In this document: positions 50,066 through 56,841 of the stretch, one piece after another | Position numbering within the stretch: the first letter of the stretch is position 1 | How the letters are laid out: every line of letters begins with the position of its first letter | Assembly (NCBI GenBank): GCA_040191315.1 | Contig: JAWJLM010000027.1 | Coordinates: 1-56,841 of the forward strand | Direction: 5' to 3' | DNA: 56,841 nucleotides | Source: Bacillaceae bacterium S4-13-56 | GTDB lineage: Bacteria; Bacillota; Bacilli; Bacillales; JAWJLM01 | Program-made: the position numbers and the translations under genes | Notes under the pieces: generated by a model | What the model was told of the DNA's origin: nothing | What the model saw: only the letters and a program-made list of their open reading frames with translations | Databases searched by the model: none

Positions 50066-51115
50066 ATGTTTCGTTCACAACCAAGGGTTGTTTTTTTTGA
50101 GTTAACAGAAGGGTGTAATTTAAAGTGTATTCACTGTAGAGCAACTGCTCAACCTCAGCGTTCTAAAGACGAACTTTCCACAGAAAAAGTTTTTGAAGTT
50201 ATAGATCAAATCGCTACTTTTGATCATCCTATTTTGATACTTACTGGTGGAGAGCCTTTGTATCGTCCAGACTTTTTTGAAATTGCCAAATATGCTAGTT
50301 CAAAGCCAATCACTGTTGCTATGGCATCTAATGGAACCTTAATAACAAAAGAAGTGGCAAAAAAAATCAAGGACGCAGGAATTCATCGGGTAGCGATTAG
50401 CTTTGATGGACCAAGTCCTTCTATTCATGATCAATTCCGAGGACTTCCAGGATCTTTTGAAAGAGCTTTAGAAGGGGCTCGTTTAGTAAGAGAAGTTGGG
50501 GTAGAGGTCCAATTTAATACAACGATTACAAGACATAATGTGAATGAAATAGAAGCTATGATTGAATTAGGAAATAAGGAAAAAATAAATGCTTTACATT
50601 TATTTATGCTAGTTCCTGTAGGTTGTGGGGCGCAAATTACTGAAACCAATATGCTTTCTTCGGATGAATATGAAGAAGTATTAACATGGTTTTATAATCG
50701 TTCAAAGGAAGTTGATTTTGAAATCAGGGCTACATGTGCTCCACATTATTATCGAATCATGAGACAAATTGCGAAAGATAAAAAAGAGAGAATTGTTTCA
50801 AAATCACATGGAATGTCTGCTATGACAAAAGGATGTTTGGCTGGAACAGGTGTGTTGTTCGTTTCCCATAAGGGTAAAATTCAGCCTTGTGGCTATCTTC
50901 CAGTAGAAGCGGGAGATGTAACGAAACAATCTTTAAACGATATATGGAATAATAGTCCTGTTTTTCATAGGCTAAGAGACCAATCGGCTTTAGAAGGAAA
51001 GTGTGGATTTTGTGAGTATACGAATGTTTGTGGAGGCTGTAGGGCGAGAGCCTACTATGGCACAGAGGATTTTATGGCACCAGAACCTTACTGTAATTAT
51101 GAACCGATGGTTTAA
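50066..51115 (+). CDS. Radical SAM/SPASM protein (haem/tetrapyrrole maturase-like)
   Basis: 349-aa radical SAM enzyme. The [4Fe-4S] cluster motif is ELTEGCNLKCIHCRA with Cys17, Cys21 and Cys24; LILTGGEPLYRPDF binds SAM. The C-terminal SPASM region has auxiliary-cluster cysteines in CGYL, CGFCEYTNVCGGC and PYCNYEP. The N-terminus PRVVFFELT resembles AhbD/NirJ-type haem-synthesis enzymes, but peptide maturases share it. The ATG at 50066 follows GGAGGG; the longer frame from 49907 has no such site. It precedes moeA-moaA. No small precursor peptide gene is obvious next to it. Confidence 0.82.
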   Translation: MFRSQPRVVFFELTEGCNLKCIHCRATAQPQRSKDELSTEKVFEVIDQIATFDHPILILTGGEPLYRPDFFEIAKYASSKPITVAMASNGTLITKEVAKKIKDAGIHRVAISFDGPSPSIHDQFRGLPGSFERALEGARLVREVGVEVQFNTTITRHNVNEIEAMIELGNKEKINALHLFMLVPVGCGAQITETNMLSSDEYEEVLTWFYNRSKEVDFEIRATCAPHYYRIMRQIAKDKKERIVSKSHGMSAMTKGCLAGTGVLFVSHKGKIQPCGYLPVEAGDVTKQSLNDIWNNSPVFHRLRDQSALEGKCGFCEYTNVCGGCRARAYYGTEDFMAPEPYCNYEPMV

Positions 51116-51117
51116 AT

Positions 51118-51145
51118 AAAAGGACAGGCAGCCGCCTGTCCTTTT
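51118..51145 (+). terminator. Terminator of the radical SAM gene
   Basis: GGACAGGC/GCCTGTCC flanked by A and T runs. Confidence 0.88.
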
Positions 51146-51256
51146 AAGATATAAAAATGTGACAGAAGTCATACCAAAATCCTCATCTTTCCTGTACAAT
51201 AAGACCAAACAAGTGATGGTATGAGAATAACGGAAATTTCAGAAAGGTAGATTTTA

Positions 51257-52525
51257 ATGTTCGAGTTTCGAAAACCGATACAAATAAAAGAAGCTGTCGA
51301 AAGAGTTATGAAATATAGAATAGAAAAAGAAAGCGAATCTATTTCTTTACAGGATTGTGAAGGTAGATATTTAGCAGAGGATGTAATTTCCAGCCACCCT
51401 GTGCCGCCTTTTGATAAAGCTCCATATGACGGATATGCCATCCGATCTGAAGACACTAGAAATGCATCCCTTCAAAATCCTGTTAAATTTAAAGTGATTG
51501 ATCATATAGGTGCTGGTCAGCTTTCTACTAAGACAGTTGGCCAATTTGAGGCAGTTCGTATTATGACTGGTGCACAAATACCGGATGGAGCCGATTGTGT
51601 TGCAATGTTTGAAGTAACACAGGATGCTTCCGAAGGCGATTCTCCATTTTTTACGTTAAAGCGAAAGCTAAAAAAAGGGGAAAATGTGGGTCTGAAAGGC
51701 AGTGAGACATCTGAAGGAGCTGTATTAGTAAAAAAAGGTTCGCGAATAAATCCTGGTATAAAGGCTCTTTTAGCTACCTTTGGTTACTCCTATATTAAAG
51801 TGGCAAGGCAACCAAGAGTGGGGCTTTTTGCTACTGGTACAGAGCTGCTTGATGTAGATGAACCACTGGTTCCGGGCAAAATCAGAAACTCTAATGCACA
51901 CATGATTTCCGCTCAAATTAAAAGAGCTGGAGGGATCCCGGTCTATCTAGGGAAATTGGTAGATGATTTTGATTTATGTTTCCAAGCTCTTCAAAAAGCA
52001 ATTGATGATGTAGACTTTTTAATAACAACTGGAGGAGTTTCTGTCGGAGATTATGATCTAATGCCTGAAATCTATGATAAACTAGGAGCTAAGGTATTGT
52101 TTAATAAAATAGCGATGAGACCCGGAAGTGTTACAACAGTTGCGGCTTTAGGTAAGAAATTACTGTTTGGCCTTTCGGGTAATCCATCCGCTTGTTATGT
52201 GGGTTTTGAACTTTTTTCAAGACCGATTATACAGGCAGCTCAGTATACAGAAAGACCTTTTACACCAAAAATAGAAGCGACTTTAGGGACTGATTTTCCT
52301 AAAGCAAATCCTTTTATGAGATTTGTAAGGAGTTATATTGACTTTGAAGATGGTCAAGTCTTTGTTTATCCTGCAGGATTAGATAAATCTGCAGCGGTCA
52401 CCTCTTTAGCTGATACAAATGCATTAATGATTCTTCCGGGTGGGACAAGAGGCTATGAAAAAGGTGATAAGGTGGATGTGCTTTTGTTAGAGACACTTCA
52501 AGGAAGTTCTGTCATTTGGGAATAG
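51257..52525 (+). CDS. moeA: Molybdopterin molybdenumtransferase MoeA
   Basis: Inserts molybdate into adenylylated molybdopterin at the end of molybdenum cofactor synthesis. PPFDKAPYDGYAIRS is the domain I/II signature, TGAQIPDGAD follows, and TTGGVSVGDYD with FGLSGNPSAC marks the MogA-like catalytic domain. 422 aa, standard. The ATG follows AAAGGTAG. The next gene is moaA, 39 bp downstream, so the pair is an operon; moaB, moaC, moaD and mobA are not in the window. Confidence 0.94.
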   Translation: MFEFRKPIQIKEAVERVMKYRIEKESESISLQDCEGRYLAEDVISSHPVPPFDKAPYDGYAIRSEDTRNASLQNPVKFKVIDHIGAGQLSTKTVGQFEAVRIMTGAQIPDGADCVAMFEVTQDASEGDSPFFTLKRKLKKGENVGLKGSETSEGAVLVKKGSRINPGIKALLATFGYSYIKVARQPRVGLFATGTELLDVDEPLVPGKIRNSNAHMISAQIKRAGGIPVYLGKLVDDFDLCFQALQKAIDDVDFLITTGGVSVGDYDLMPEIYDKLGAKVLFNKIAMRPGSVTTVAALGKKLLFGLSGNPSACYVGFELFSRPIIQAAQYTERPFTPKIEATLGTDFPKANPFMRFVRSYIDFEDGQVFVYPAGLDKSAAVTSLADTNALMILPGGTRGYEKGDKVDVLLLETLQGSSVIWE

Positions 52526-52564
52526 TTTCACTTATTTTGTAAAGGAGAGGGGAGAGGGATAACG

Positions 52565-53587
52565 ATGACAAATCACGACTCTTCTGTGGTAGATCGTTTA
52601 AATAGACCATTAAAAGATTTGCGTATATCTGTAATAGATCAATGTAATTTTAGATGCACTTATTGTATGCCTGCAGAAATATTTGGAGATGATTATCGTT
52701 TTTTACCTGCGAAAGAATTATTGAGCTTTGATGAAATTGTAAGATTGGCCGAAATTTTTTCTAAACTTGGTGTTGAGAAAATCCGCTTAACGGGAGGAGA
52801 ACCCCTACTTAGAAAAAATTTATCTGAACTCATTTCTAAATTATATGAAATTGAGGGAATTAAGGATATAGCGCTTACTACCAATGGCATTTTTTTACCA
52901 AAATATGCTAATGAGTTAAAGGCGGCTGGATTAAGTAGAGTTAACGTTAGCCTTGATGCAATTGAGGATGAAGTTTTTCAATCTATTAATGGCAGAGGTG
53001 TGAAAACGAGTCCTGTATTGAAGGGGATTGAAGCTGCTCAAAAGGCAGGACTAAAAGTCAAAGTGAACATGGTTGTGAAAAAAGGATTAAATGAAGACCA
53101 GGTTGTACCAATGGCTAAATACTTCCGAGATAAGGACATTGTGCTGCGTTACATTGAATTTATGGATGTCGGTAATTCCAATGGTTGGAATTTAGAATCT
53201 GTTGTTACAAAAAAAGAAATTATTGATATGATTAGTAAAGAAATTCCACTTGAGCCAACGGACCCCAATTATTTTGGTGAAGTTGCTTCTAGATACCGTT
53301 ACCAGGATGGTAAAGGCGAGATTGGCGTTATTTCGTCGGTAACTGATGCATTTTGTGGAAGCTGTACAAGAGCTAGATTGTCCGCAGATGGAAAAATCTA
53401 TACATGTCTTTTTGCATCGGACGGATATGATGTTCGGCATCTTATGAGAGAAGGAGCTAACGATCACATGATCACTTTAGAAATGATCAAGCTCTGGACA
53501 AAGAGAAACGATCGGTATTCAGAGGACCGAGCCAACTCAAAACCGATTAAAAAGAAAAAAATCGAGATGTCTTATATTGGAGGCTAA
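52565..53587 (+). CDS. moaA: GTP 3',8-cyclase MoaA
   Basis: Radical SAM enzyme starting molybdenum cofactor synthesis from GTP together with MoaC. The N-terminal cluster is in [12 protein letters not shown] (Cys27, Cys31, Cys34); LTGGEPLLR binds SAM. The second cluster is held by cysteines in [21 protein letters not shown]. 340 aa, normal. The final GG is typical of MoaA, as IGG here. The ATG follows GGAGAGGGG. It lies downstream of moeA in the same operon. Confidence 0.95.
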   Translation: MTNHDSSVVDRLNRPLKDLRISVIDQCNFRCTYCMPAEIFGDDYRFLPAKELLSFDEIVRLAEIFSKLGVEKIRLTGGEPLLRKNLSELISKLYEIEGIKDIALTTNGIFLPKYANELKAAGLSRVNVSLDAIEDEVFQSINGRGVKTSPVLKGIEAAQKAGLKVKVNMVVKKGLNEDQVVPMAKYFRDKDIVLRYIEFMDVGNSNGWNLESVVTKKEIIDMISKEIPLEPTDPNYFGEVASRYRYQDGKGEIGVISSVTDAFCGSCTRARLSADGKIYTCLFASDGYDVRHLMREGANDHMITLEMIKLWTKRNDRYSEDRANSKPIKKKKIEMSYIGG

Positions 53588-53617
53588 AATCTAGGCATAG
53601 GGAGGTAGAAGAGGGAA

Positions 53618-54040
53618 GTGAAGACCTTTAAACTTGTTTCTTTAGATATAATCGATGAGAAAGAAGAAGAAATTGTTCAAACTCCATTAGAGTTAATAGA
53701 TGGATTGATTGTTAACCGAGAGGATGAACAAAATCGCTGGGTGGTCGAAGCCTTTTTATCCAAAGATTATTTGCCCTTGTTTTCTTCTTATATTGAAGAT
53801 GATGAAAATGTAATGCTCCAGGCAGTGATTACCAAAAAAAGCAATCGTCCTGCTATGGTGTTAGCAAAGGTGATTGAGTACAATGAAATTGGAGATCACA
53901 TCAATGTTTTATTCATTGGAACATTAATTGACCGTAAACAGGATCAAGTAGAAAAAATGCTAAAACGGCTCATTGATGAGGGTTATCAAGGTGATGAACT
54001 TTTTGAAAAATTTAAAGAGCTAACGGCTTACAGTTCCTAA
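53618..54040 (+). CDS. YwpF-like protein
   Basis: 140 aa, soluble, acidic. It starts MKTFKLVSLDII and contains ELIDGLIVNRED, with the QAVITKKSN and HINVLFIGTLIDRK strands as a repeated beta-rich pattern. I associate this start and the GLI-N-E motif with the YwpF-like family of Bacillus, a protein of unknown function. The GTG start follows GGGAGG. It lies 30 bp after moaA and before a strong terminator, so it shares their transcript. Confidence 0.6.
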   Translation: MKTFKLVSLDIIDEKEEEIVQTPLELIDGLIVNREDEQNRWVVEAFLSKDYLPLFSSYIEDDENVMLQAVITKKSNRPAMVLAKVIEYNEIGDHINVLFIGTLIDRKQDQVEKMLKRLIDEGYQGDELFEKFKELTAYSS

Positions 54041-54073
54041 AAAAGGGTTGTCCGCTTTGGGCAACTCTTTTTT
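54039..54073 (+). terminator. Terminator of the moeA-moaA-ywpF operon
   Basis: AAAAAAGGGTTGTCC/GGGCAACTCTTTTTT. Confidence 0.9.
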
Positions 54074-54245
54074 GATGCTCAGGTTTTAATAAAAATTATA
54101 TATGTTTCTTAAGGTGCGAACTTTTGTGAATTAGCAGGAATTTGACGATTCATGCAGAATTTTATACATAGATATAGAAAAACGGGGTCAAGTTGTTGGA
54201 AATTAACACTTTACATAATGTGTCAACAGCATTGGAGGAAATGAC

Positions 54246-56201
54246 ATGTCACGTTCGATTTCGCTACCTATTGATCAATGGTTATTAGATCATCTTCATG
54301 ATGCCTTACTATTTGTAGATCATGAGGGAATGATAGTTAAAGCAAATGAAGCTGCCCATTCCCTAATTGGTCATTATGAATTATCTAGACATAGTGTTTT
54401 TGATTATTTTGATTTTGAGATTCTTAAAGAGAAGAAGGAATCACATGTACTAATGGAAATACGTGATGGTTCAAAACGATATTTTCAAATTAAGTGTCTA
54501 CAATTTGAGCAAGACCACTTATATTGTCTACTTCTTCATCCATTATCTGTGCAAGCGAATGTTGAAAAGTTGAAGACCTATATAAAAAAGATTAACTATC
54601 CTAGTGAAGGACTAGTATTATTCCATAATGGCCTTATTATAGACTGTGATTCAGCATTTTCAAACATGCTAGGATATGAAGTGCGTGATTTGTTAAAAAA
54701 GCCATTATTAGAGTTAATAGACGAGACTTCTTACGCTATAAGTATGGAGGAAGATAAGGATTGTTTTGAACATACATATAACTTAATCGGAAAGACAAAA
54801 GATGGGAATATATTACATATTGAAGGAATCGTTTTTCCTTACCCTAACTTTGATGAAAAACTAAAAGTAGCGGTAGTTAGAGATGTGACAGAACGGGTGA
54901 ATCAAGAGAAAGTTATTGAGTACATCACTTACTATGATGATCTTACTGGATTGCCTAATCGAACCCTTTTTGATCTGACATTGAAAGATGCTATTGAATT
55001 TGCAAAAAAACAACAAGAACAAATGGCTGTATATTTTGTTGATGTTGATTACTTTAAGCAGATAAATGATACATTGGGTTACACGGTTGGTGATGATCTT
55101 TTAAGGGAATGTACAGAACGATTAAAAAAATTAATCGACGGAAATCAATTTCTTGCTAGAATGAGCGGAGACGAATTTATTATCCTTCAGAGAGAATTAA
55201 AAGACATAAAAGAAACAGAAAAATTCGCTGAAAAACTTATTCAGTCTTTCCATACTCCAATTCAAATAGGGGATTATGAAATATTTACGTCCATTAGTAT
55301 TGGGATAAGCATTTATCCTGAGAATGGTTATGATGCGAATGACTTAATTAAGCATGCGGATTCTGCAATGTATGTTGTGAAAGAAAAAAACAGAAGTCAT
55401 TATAAACTTTTCGAATCTTCTATTTCAGAAAATTTTAGAGCCCGGTTAACAATGGAAAATGAACTTCGCAGAGCTATGCGCGAAAATCAATTTGAAATTC
55501 ATTATCAGCCCCAAAAGGAGATTGAATCTGGTCGAGTGGTTGGTTTAGAAGCGCTAATAAGGTGGAACCACCCTGTGCGCGGGTTAGTTTCTCCAGGGAG
55601 TTTCATTCCTATTGCTGAAAAAACCGGTCTTATCGTTGAATTAGGCTATTGGGTTTTACGTGAAGCTTGCAGGCAAAACAAGGAATGGCAAAATCAAGGA
55701 TATGAACCCTTTGTTGTTAGTGTGAATTTGTCAGCAAAGCAATTCCATTCAAAAAATCTGGTTCAAAAGGTAGAAGAGATATTAAAAGAGACGGGATTAC
55801 ATCCCAAGTATTTAGAGTTGGAAATTACCGAAAGTATAGCAATGACAAATGAAGATAAGATTATTTTTACTCTTCAAGGTTTGCGGAAATTAGGAGTTCA
55901 TGTGTCAATTGATGATTTTGGAACGGGCTACTCTTCTTTAAAATATTTAAGTCAATTTCCGATCAGCAAATTAAAGATTGATAAAGTTTTCATTCATGAG
56001 AATAGAGAACGAAATCAAGCTATAATTAAATCGATTATCCATATGTCACATTCTTTAAATATGAAGGTCATTGCTGAGGGTGTCGAAACAGAGGAACAAC
56101 TCATATTTTTGCAAAAAGAAAAATGTGATGAAATTCAAGGTTTTTATTATAGTAAACCATTACATCCCAAAAATCTGGCCACTTTTTTAAAAATGGCTTA
56201 A
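54246..56201 (+). CDS. PAS-GGDEF-EAL protein (c-di-GMP turnover)
   Basis: 651 aa, no membrane helix. Two PAS-like sensor domains (about 10-100 and 115-215), the second ending in VVRDVTERVNQEK. The GGDEF domain (about 225-385) starts DDLTGLPNRTLF and has SGDEF at 307-311 in place of GGDEF. No RxxD inhibitory site is seen five residues before it. The EAL domain (about 400-645) has EALIRWNHP at 435, DDFGTGYSSL and AEGVETEEQ, so phosphodiesterase residues are kept. It is likely a bifunctional or mainly degrading enzyme for cyclic di-GMP. The ATG follows GGAGG. Confidence 0.93.
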   Translation: MSRSISLPIDQWLLDHLHDALLFVDHEGMIVKANEAAHSLIGHYELSRHSVFDYFDFEILKEKKESHVLMEIRDGSKRYFQIKCLQFEQDHLYCLLLHPLSVQANVEKLKTYIKKINYPSEGLVLFHNGLIIDCDSAFSNMLGYEVRDLLKKPLLELIDETSYAISMEEDKDCFEHTYNLIGKTKDGNILHIEGIVFPYPNFDEKLKVAVVRDVTERVNQEKVIEYITYYDDLTGLPNRTLFDLTLKDAIEFAKKQQEQMAVYFVDVDYFKQINDTLGYTVGDDLLRECTERLKKLIDGNQFLARMSGDEFIILQRELKDIKETEKFAEKLIQSFHTPIQIGDYEIFTSISIGISIYPENGYDANDLIKHADSAMYVVKEKNRSHYKLFESSISENFRARLTMENELRRAMRENQFEIHYQPQKEIESGRVVGLEALIRWNHPVRGLVSPGSFIPIAEKTGLIVELGYWVLREACRQNKEWQNQGYEPFVVSVNLSAKQFHSKNLVQKVEEILKETGLHPKYLELEITESIAMTNEDKIIFTLQGLRKLGVHVSIDDFGTGYSSLKYLSQFPISKLKIDKVFIHENRERNQAIIKSIIHMSHSLNMKVIAEGVETEEQLIFLQKEKCDEIQGFYYSKPLHPKNLATFLKMA

Positions 56202-56206
56202 ATGTG

Positions 56207-56242
56207 AAAGAGGTTCTAGAACATTCTAGAACCTCTTTATTA
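56207..56242. terminator. Terminator after the GGDEF-EAL gene
   Basis: AAAGAGGTTCTAGAA/TTCTAGAACCTCTTT, symmetric and usable from both sides. Confidence 0.88.
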
Positions 56243-56279
56243 TTTAGGTGTTAATGTCCAATGATTAGATGTTTAACCT

Positions 56280-56417
56280 TTAGCTGAAGTATGCTGTTCC
56301 AACAATGATGAGTAGGATGAATAGAACAACAATTAGGGCAAAGTTGTTTCCATAGCCTGATCCACCATAATATCCGCCGCCATAGCAATAATTAGGGTAT
56401 CCATATCCAAAGCCCAT
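56280..56417 (-). CDS. YjcZ-like small sporulation protein, 45 aa
   Basis: Starts [19 protein letters not shown], a Gly/Tyr-rich head, followed by a single hydrophobic helix ([21 protein letters not shown]). This head-plus-tail arrangement is that of YjcZ-family proteins, expressed during sporulation in bacilli and often present in many copies. The ATG at 56417 has GGAGGTGAG upstream; the longer frame adds an unlike N-terminus. It supports a spore-forming host. Confidence 0.85.
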   Translation of the reverse strand: MGFGYGYPNYCYGGGYYGGSGYGNNFALIVVLFILLIIVGTAYFS

Positions 56418-56504
56418 TAATCTCACCTCCATAAGGTTTACACTATACCTTATGAAAGGGGGAAGAGATTCGTCTATACGTCTGCCCAAAGTTTGTGAAA
56501 TAAT

Positions 56505-56841
56505 TCAATCTTCCTCATAAGATGTATCAAGGTATGGATGGGAGAACCAACCCTTTCTAAAATGTTCAGCTTCAATATAATGACGGTTTTCCCTTGTATT
56601 CCATCCGATATCATTTGTTGGATGAACCCACTCAGGTCCTGACATTACCGAGGGTTCCGTTTCAAGGCTCCAATGGTTTAAGGGGGAATTTGGAGAATCA
56701 TAATAACTATCTCCAATTACGACACCATGCTCATTTTCAAAAGGCACTTCTAACTCATGGTCAGTACCATTGAAGGAAGGGGCATTGATTTGATGAGGTA
56801 ATGATGTAACCGTCAAGTGAAAATGAACACTTTTTGCTAAT
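56505..56841 (-). CDS. DUF3905 family protein, 5' end outside the window
   Basis: At least 111 residues. LPHQINAPSFNGT, FENEHGVVIGDSYYDSPNSPL and EWVHPTNDIGWNTREN are the pattern I associate with DUF3905 of Bacillus. A TTG at 56816 could start translation, but it has no ribosome site, and the frame stays open to the window edge, so the start is probably beyond it. The function is unknown. Tandem with the YjcZ-like gene on the same strand. Confidence 0.7.
   Translation of the reverse strand, partial: LAKSVHFHLTVTSLPHQINAPSFNGTDHELEVPFENEHGVVIGDSYYDSPNSPLNHWSLETEPSVMSGPEWVHPTNDIGWNTRENRHYIEAEHFRKGWFSHPYLDTSYEED

Noticed and set aside
1-56841. CRISPR arrays, rRNA, tRNA, prophage
   Set aside because: No regularly spaced repeats with spacers, no tRNA or rRNA-like sequences and no phage structural genes were seen. 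The dispersed repeats are single and far apart.

Overview
The window looks like a chromosomal segment of a low-GC, spore-forming Bacillaceae member. The support is the gene content: YjcZ-like and DUF3905 proteins, DUF1292, a YtzI-like peptide, a YhfW-type FAD/Rieske oxidoreductase, TypA, a Ktr-type K+ transporter subunit and a Bacillus-like fruR-fruA locus, together with strong AGGAGG-type ribosome sites and frequent TTG/GTG starts. No rRNA, tRNA, CRISPR array or prophage was seen.

Layout. 0-2.9 kb: fructose PTS operon fruR-fruA, with a promoter, a CcpA-like site and a candidate FruR operator, but no fruK. 2.9-6.9 kb: decayed mobile island (dispersed repeats, IS21 and IS3 relics, a frameshifted secreted cysteine-hydrolase-like gene, a truncated tyrosine recombinase) ending at topB. 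9-14 kb: pentose phosphate genes gndA and zwf around an Asp/Glu racemase. 14.1-17.4 kb: five-gene operon for a 2-oxoacid:ferredoxin oxidoreductase plus a P-loop ATPase, with a consensus cre just upstream. 17.7-20.3 kb: ZIP transporter, a fumarylacetoacetate-hydrolase-family enzyme, and a SAM-I riboswitch in front of an unrecognised gene. 20.6-25.8 kb: argC-argJ-argB-argD, then proC. 25.9-30.1 kb: flavin reductase, an ABC ATPase pseudogene, aldo/keto reductase, DUF1292 and YhfW. 30.6-34.7 kb: small proteins, HxlR regulator, luxS, GNAT and typA. 34.7-40.2 kb: membrane proteins, DUF1028-GNAT pair, a permease and a Ktr subunit. 40.3-41 kb: a 50-codon ribbon-helix-helix gene beside an IS605-like relic. 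41-48 kb: DmpA-type peptidase, nitroreductase, membrane-anchored protein, ResA-like thioredoxin, acetyl- and methyltransferases, SDR. 48-49.6 kb: TnpB-related relic and a cluster of micro-ORFs. 50-54 kb: radical SAM/SPASM protein, moeA, moaA, YwpF-like. 54-56.8 kb: PAS-GGDEF-EAL protein, YjcZ-like protein and a partial DUF3905 gene.

The most unusual property is the density of short, structured, dispersed repeats between otherwise ordinary genes. Families A and B differ inside but share both ends, and all six full copies begin directly after an intrinsic terminator in the same orientation. Family D consists of paired hairpins, and its copies also follow terminators. Family C has large palindromic arms, and an extra module of about 80 bp sits in opposite arms in two copies. 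Family E resembles ends of IS200/IS605-type elements. One terminator hairpin is reused almost unchanged at four unrelated loci. These are the best candidates for something undescribed.

Start codons were moved inward from the longest reading frame wherever a Shine-Dalgarno site and family N-termini agreed. Functional assignments rest on motif recognition without database searches.
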